This document shows positions 60,476 to 64,000 of a stretch of 64,000 nt of DNA, piece by piece (within the stretch, counting starts at the first letter, position 1; each line of letters begins with the position of its first letter). The stretch covers positions 35,925,946 through 35,989,945 of the forward strand of contig QVOM02000116.1 of the NCBI GenBank assembly GCA_003586115.2, in the 5' to 3' direction. Made by a program: the position numbers and the translations under genes. This stretch comes from Salvator merianae (taxonomy: Eukaryota; Chordata; Lepidosauria; Squamata; Teiidae). A model generated the notes under the pieces. The model saw nothing but the letters and a program-made list of their open reading frames with translations. It was not told the origin of the DNA and did not search any database.

Positions 60476-60854
60476 ATGTGCATCCTCTCTGGAATGCTCT
60501 TCATTCTGGTATTTAGGAGACATCTAATATTACATCTTTTAAGTGACTTTCCTTATGTAGTAGAGATGTGTCAAACTGCTGCTTATCATCGCACCAACTG
60601 TTTTTACATGCCTGGGACTGTTGGGTGCTTTACCTGACAACCCTGAGCTCTCTGCTTTGCTTGCAAGTGAGTCATGAGCACTGAAAAGATGCAGGAAACT
60701 TACCATTCCTGGAACTGCAGCTCCCTTCCATGGATGGGGCCACGATGCACATCATGGCACATGTCACAACATCATTGCATAGGCGCAGAGAGCCTCATCG
60801 CTTATCCGCACCTGCGCAATAATGCACGACACGGTCCCGTACACAAAGGTGTTA

Positions 60855-60940
60855 GTGATTGCTGTTCACAGGGCCTCCGGGCCTCTATTCTGTACAGTAT
60901 AACAGTATGGAGGCCCAGAGGCCCTGTGAACAGTGATCGC
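60855..60940. repeat. Strong hairpin, PRTFDC1 intron 6
   Basis: The arms GTGATTGCTGTTCACAGGGC continuing CTCCGGGCCTCTAT (from 60855) and their complement ending at 60940 (GAGGCCCAGAGGCCCTGTGA, ACAGTGATCGC) pair over about 40 bp with few mismatches around a CTGTACAG-type loop. Confidence 0.75.
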
Positions 60941-61019
60941 CCCCTTCCCACAGGTTCTGAACACCCGTCCTTAAAGCAACGGGCCGCCGCTGTTTGGCAC
61001 TTTCCTAGCTATGACTGAT

Positions 61020-61667
61020 TTGCCAGCTCTTTGGTCCTTTCTGGACAGAGATGGTTGGGCCACAGGAATCCATGCCCTGTTAACTTCCAGCCTGAATTAC
61101 TGTAATGTGCTTTATGTAGGGCTGCCTTGAATATGGTTTGGAAACTACAGCCTCGAACTTCTGACTGACTGGAACTGCTAGCCAGAAGCATATCCTGATG
61201 GTCCTAAAAAAACTGCACAGCCTGCCAATTTGCTACCAAACCTAATTCAAGGTATTAACATTATCTTATAAGATCCTAAGCAGCTTGGTCCCCAAATATC
61301 TAAAGGGAATGCCTCCTACAATACAGGTCTGCACATCCCTTAAGATCTGCTGAGGAGGTCCTCTTAGCAGGAGGACCCCCCCACATAAGTTGAAGAGGTG
61401 GAGATAGCCCCCAGGTTATGAATAAACCTCCCTTCTGAAGAGTACCTTCATTCTACATGTTTAGATGGCTAGTGTAGATGCATCTCTTTACTCACGTCTC
61501 TGATTAACTAGTCTACCCTACCCTCCTGACTACTGTAATTTTAATTTTTTTACCGCTATTTACAGGTGATTATGATTTGCTTTTGTCCTGTTTTAACTAG
61601 TCTGGATTGCATTTATGTGTTGTAATCTTCCCTGAAACCTCTTGGTGCAGGGCAAAGTATGAAGGCA
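61020..61667 (+). repeat. L2-like LINE fossil, PRTFDC1 intron 6
   Basis: It keeps SLNYCNVLYVGLP near 61095, matching the L2 'LDYCNALYVGLP' block, then further remnants and stops. It ends in a T-rich 3' UTR and runs into the AAAT microsatellite, the expected 3' end. Confidence 0.75.
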
Positions 61668-61699
61668 AATAAATAAATAAATAAATAAATAAATAAATA
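61667..61699 (+). repeat. (AAAT)8 microsatellite
   Basis: About eight perfect AAAT units form the 3' tail of the L2-like fragment. Confidence 0.95.
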
Positions 61700-61854
61700 T
61701 TGTACATGGAACTGTTCACTCTATCCCAACGTATCCTTCCATTTTCCGCCAACTATGAAGTTTAGACAAAATGATCATATAGTGAAACCTCTTTTAGTAT
61801 AGCAGGGGCCAGTTTCTACTGTGAACAGAGCAAATTCTTGCACTCATGTCTGCT

Positions 61855-61950
61855 TCTATATGCAGCTGGTTGGCCACTATAGGACAGACTACTAGATTAG
61901 ATGAGTCACTGCTCTGATCCAGCCAGGCATTTGTTACAATCTTATGATGC
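61855..61950 (+). repeat. CR1-like LINE 3' terminus
   Basis: ACTACTAGATTAGATGAGTC, ACTGCTCTGATCCAGCCAGG and CATTTGTTACAATCTTATGA give the same terminus as at 60400-60475, more diverged. Confidence 0.6.
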
Positions 61951-62149
61951 TCAGTACCGTCAAACATTTGGTTTTTCTTGGCTTCCACTGAATGGACCTA
62001 AAACCCCCAAGGGTTCACCCAGAATTTGTGCCTGATTCTGCCCGAGACTCTTTTAATTAGAAGAAATTAATTGGTGACTTTCTTGGAAGCAAAGCACCTA
62101 TATCACCTGCAAATGGCTGCCTTCTGCCCCCACAAAATTCTACACTTAC

Positions 62150-62232
62150 CTTGCTACCTTAACCATCTTGGGCTTGCATTTTTCAATATTTTTGAGAAGA
62201 GCTCGCATAGTCCTTCCAGTGCCAATGATATC
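62150..62232 (-). CDS. PRTFDC1: PRTFDC1 exon 6 with PRPP-binding loop (catalytic Asp replaced by Gly)
   Basis: This 83-nt exon, the same size as HPRT1 exon 6, has an AAAG acceptor and a GTAAGTG donor. It encodes DIIGTGRTMRALLKNIEK, then CKPKMVKVA and two bases of the next codon. Joined to exon 5 it makes the PRPP-binding motif VLIVEDIIGTGRTM. HPRT enzymes have Asp at the position of the first Gly here (EDIIDTGKTM), where it acts as catalytic base on the purine N7. Gly here is the known hallmark of PRTFDC1, whose human protein binds GMP and PRPP but is a very weak transferase. The Glu-Asp pair for metal-ribose contact is kept. Intron 6 spans 59615-62149 and contains CR1-, L2- and palindrome-type repeats. 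Confidence 0.95.
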
Positions 62233-62658
62233 CTTTGCAAAAAGATGGGAAGTACAAGGAGGAAAAAAAAAAGATGAGCAAAGACTTGGAAACTTCTATA
62301 ACAGCAGCATTCCATTCTTTAAATTTCAGGGGGGAAACTGGCTCTTCTACTCACTTTTTATTGCCAGTAAAAAAAAATCAACACCCCCCAAAAATAATAT
62401 AAGTGCTACAGCTACCAGAGGCCAGAAGAAAGAAAGGTTGTGTTCTTTGATAACAACAGCACTGTTTCTCTCACTTGGAATGAATTCAGTTATGGGGGGG
62501 AGAGTTTTTCCTGCCAACAGATGGCTTTAAAATGCACTATGGAGTCTTTGCCTGATTTCACAGGGTTCTTTATATAGCTAAAGTAGCAGAAAACATTGAT
62601 GTGAATTGGCATTCTGGACAGTACTGTATCTGTTTTTGGAGCAGCAAAACAAACTTAC

Positions 62659-62676
62659 CTCCACGATTAATACATT
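62659..62676 (-). CDS. PRTFDC1: PRTFDC1 exon 5 (18-nt microexon)
   Basis: Eighteen nucleotides encode NVLIVE on the minus strand, between a TTTCAG acceptor and a GTAAG donor (cttac at 62654-62658 on the plus strand). The HPRT1 family has an 18-nt exon 5 at this place, so the microexon and its phase are conserved. It forms the beta strand leading into the PRPP loop. Intron 5 is short (62233-62658). Intron 4 continues from 62677 past the window end; I found no exon 4 on either side of the SINE at 62916-63107, so exons 1-4 must lie to the right. Confidence 0.9.
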
Positions 62677-62915
62677 CTGAAACAGAAGAAGGGGAAAAGA
62701 GAAAGACATTTAGTTTGGTGAGGACAACTTAATGGATTTGTCAGCACATCAGAAGAAGAGTCAGAGCCCATGCTTTTTGAGGCTCCTCTGTAAGAGGGAA
62801 ACAGAAAGGAAGGCCTGGTAATGGACAGTTATGAGGAAAACACAGGTTAAGGCTGCCAGTCAAATAGTTCAGCAAAAGAGCTGAATGACAATTTACTATT
62901 TGCCTTTTGCTCTCT

Positions 62916-63107
62916 TTGTTGTGGTGGTTGGGTATCACCGAATCATGGCTGACTCCTGGTTGACTACATGGGCACTTCTATGCAGTTTTCTTGGCAGAGA
63001 TACAGAAGTGGTTTGCTATTCCCTAGTTCTGGGAAGAAGTTAGGGAATCAAACTGGCAAGCCTCCATTTTCCAGGCAGTTTGCTCTACCACTAAGCTAAA
63101 GCTACTG
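62916..63107 (-). repeat. tRNA-derived SINE, PRTFDC1 intron 4
   Basis: Minus strand: TAGCTTAGTGGTAGAGCAAA, CTGCCTGGAAAATGGAGG, TTGCCAGTTTGATTCCC, TCTGCCAAGAAAACTGCATA, GAAGTGCCCATGTAGTCAAC, CAGGAGTCAGCCATGATTCG and GGTGATACCCAACCACCAC. Full length, with both promoter boxes. Confidence 0.87.
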
Positions 63108-63355
63108 TGTGCCAAACTGCTCTTTCATCCAATGCATCAGGAAGCACTTCTGTACTGGATCAAAGTCTGGCTTGTTGCACCACACAAGCATCCAAGGGGA
63201 ATGGTGAATCACTGTTCAGACCTGTTGCTGTGGTACTGAGAATGAGAAGCCTCTTCCGGCTTCCTCAACTTTCTGGAGCTCTTTATGATTACAAGGGAAT
63301 GTGACGTGTTTCCCAGAGACAGGAGAGAGGCCAAGAAAAAAGAAACACTGCCATC

Positions 63356-63510
63356 CCCAGGGGTGGAGCACACACTCTGCAGCATAAGGGCCCAAGCTCA
63401 AATCCCAGCTCCTGCTGGCATAAGCATCACAAACAGAACGTGGGGAAGTACCTTTTGCCAATACAGCAAAGAACTATTGCTGCTTGTCAAACTAGACAAT
63501 AGAGGAAGGG
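63356..63510 (+). repeat. Possible Sauria-type SINE (degraded)
   Basis: GGGGTGGAGCACACACTCTG, GGCCCAAGCTCAAATCCCAG, CTCCTGCTGG and GCTGCTTGTCAAACTAGACA recall the head, B box and 'GCTGCCAGTCAGxGTAGACA' body of the common squamate SINE. Identity is weak. Confidence 0.4.
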
Positions 63511-64000
63511 ATGTTAAAACAACAAAAGCGAGGCAGCTTCGTAAACAGGCTTGACTACAGTCTTTGATATTCTCTTTTTTTCATGAGGATCAGTTGCTGG
63601 AAAGGTTTTTTTTTGCTGTGTCCCACTGCACATGGACAGGAAACCTGACGCTCTGAAGAAGCTGTTGAGCAACAAGTATGTTCCTGACCTTTGTCCAGGC
63701 TGACTGCAAGTGATAAAAAATGAAGCCCATCTTTTTATTCCATGCTCTCTTGAAAACTTCAATATCTTACTAGAAGATCTGGCACCAGGCATGCACTGCA
63801 CCAGTGCACTGGGAAGTTGCCATGTGTGTAAAAAGGGGACAAACCATGCAGTGAGCTCCTGGATGCCTGGTAATGATACTGCACTGAAGCAGGTCTGATG
63901 ACCCCCTGCTTCAGGGTGTAAAGCCGGCCTTTCTTAAAGAGCCCGTGTTTTCACCGTGCTGTCTGGAGGGTCCATTGAGTATCATTTTTGGAAATGAAAA

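Noticed and set aside
56609..62676. HPRT1 rather than PRTFDC1
   Set aside because: Exon sizes fit both, but EIPNLF, EDIIGTGRTM and RTS-QPDGYRPD are PRTFDC1 states; HPRT1 has Asp in the loop and DKF. The probable ARHGAP21 neighbour also points to PRTFDC1.
1..64000. CRISPR arrays, operons, phage or bacterial systems
   Set aside because: No spaced direct-repeat arrays or tightly packed long ORFs; intron-exon structure and SINEs show vertebrate DNA.
1..64000. Endogenous retrovirus
   Set aside because: No paired long terminal repeats, primer-binding site or gag/pol/env-like frames were recognised.
62677..64000. PRTFDC1 exon 4 at the right edge
   Set aside because: No minus-strand stretch resembling the GGDDLSTLxGK exon with splice sites was found before the window ends.

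Overview
This is vertebrate nuclear DNA, most likely from a squamate reptile (lizard-like). No species can be named. The evidence is the interspersed repeats: tRNA-headed SINEs, 3' fragments of L2-, CR1- and L1-like LINEs, a Tc1-type DNA transposon and several short inverted-repeat DNA elements, all in an AT-rich background with one sharp CpG island. Gene identity was judged from remembered family sequences, without a database search.

Two genes are supported, both on the minus strand. At the right, five exons (62659-62676, 62150-62232, 59568-59614, 57531-57607, 56609-56656) encode the last 90 residues of PRTFDC1, the HPRT1 paralogue. Exon sizes (18, 83, 47, 77 and 48 nt), splice sites and reading phase are intact. 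The usual HPRT catalytic Asp is Gly, which is diagnostic of PRTFDC1. Exons 1-4 lie to the right of the window. In the middle, a CpG island (about 19.88-22.45 kb) carries a probable first coding exon of ARHGAP21 (20180-20266), so most or all of 1-20179 would be its first intron. ARHGAP21 and PRTFDC1 are tandem neighbours in this order and orientation in other amniotes, which supports both calls. The two genes have no shared function that the window reveals.

Layout: 1-20179, presumed ARHGAP21 intron with a miniature DNA element (2027-2444), a dead Tc1-like transposon (9403-10973), LINE fossils and a perfect hairpin (14238). 19880-22450, promoter/CpG island. 22451-25200, inverted-repeat DNA elements with strong hairpins and YY1-like motifs. 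25200-54590, intergenic, mostly decayed repeats: SINEs, L1, L2 and CR1 pieces, a 66-bp TTC microsatellite, a second copy of the miniature element (45811-46297), and a DNA element with a nested hAT-like insertion (52625-53375). 54592-56608, repeat-poor AT-rich DNA downstream of the PRTFDC1 stop, probably including its 3' UTR. 56609-64000, PRTFDC1 exons and introns with SINE, L2 and CR1 insertions.

I found no convincing new biological system. The most noteworthy points are the Asp-to-Gly PRTFDC1 active site, two small palindrome-bearing DNA-element families with several copies in the window, and a nested insertion with an intact 8-9 bp target duplication.
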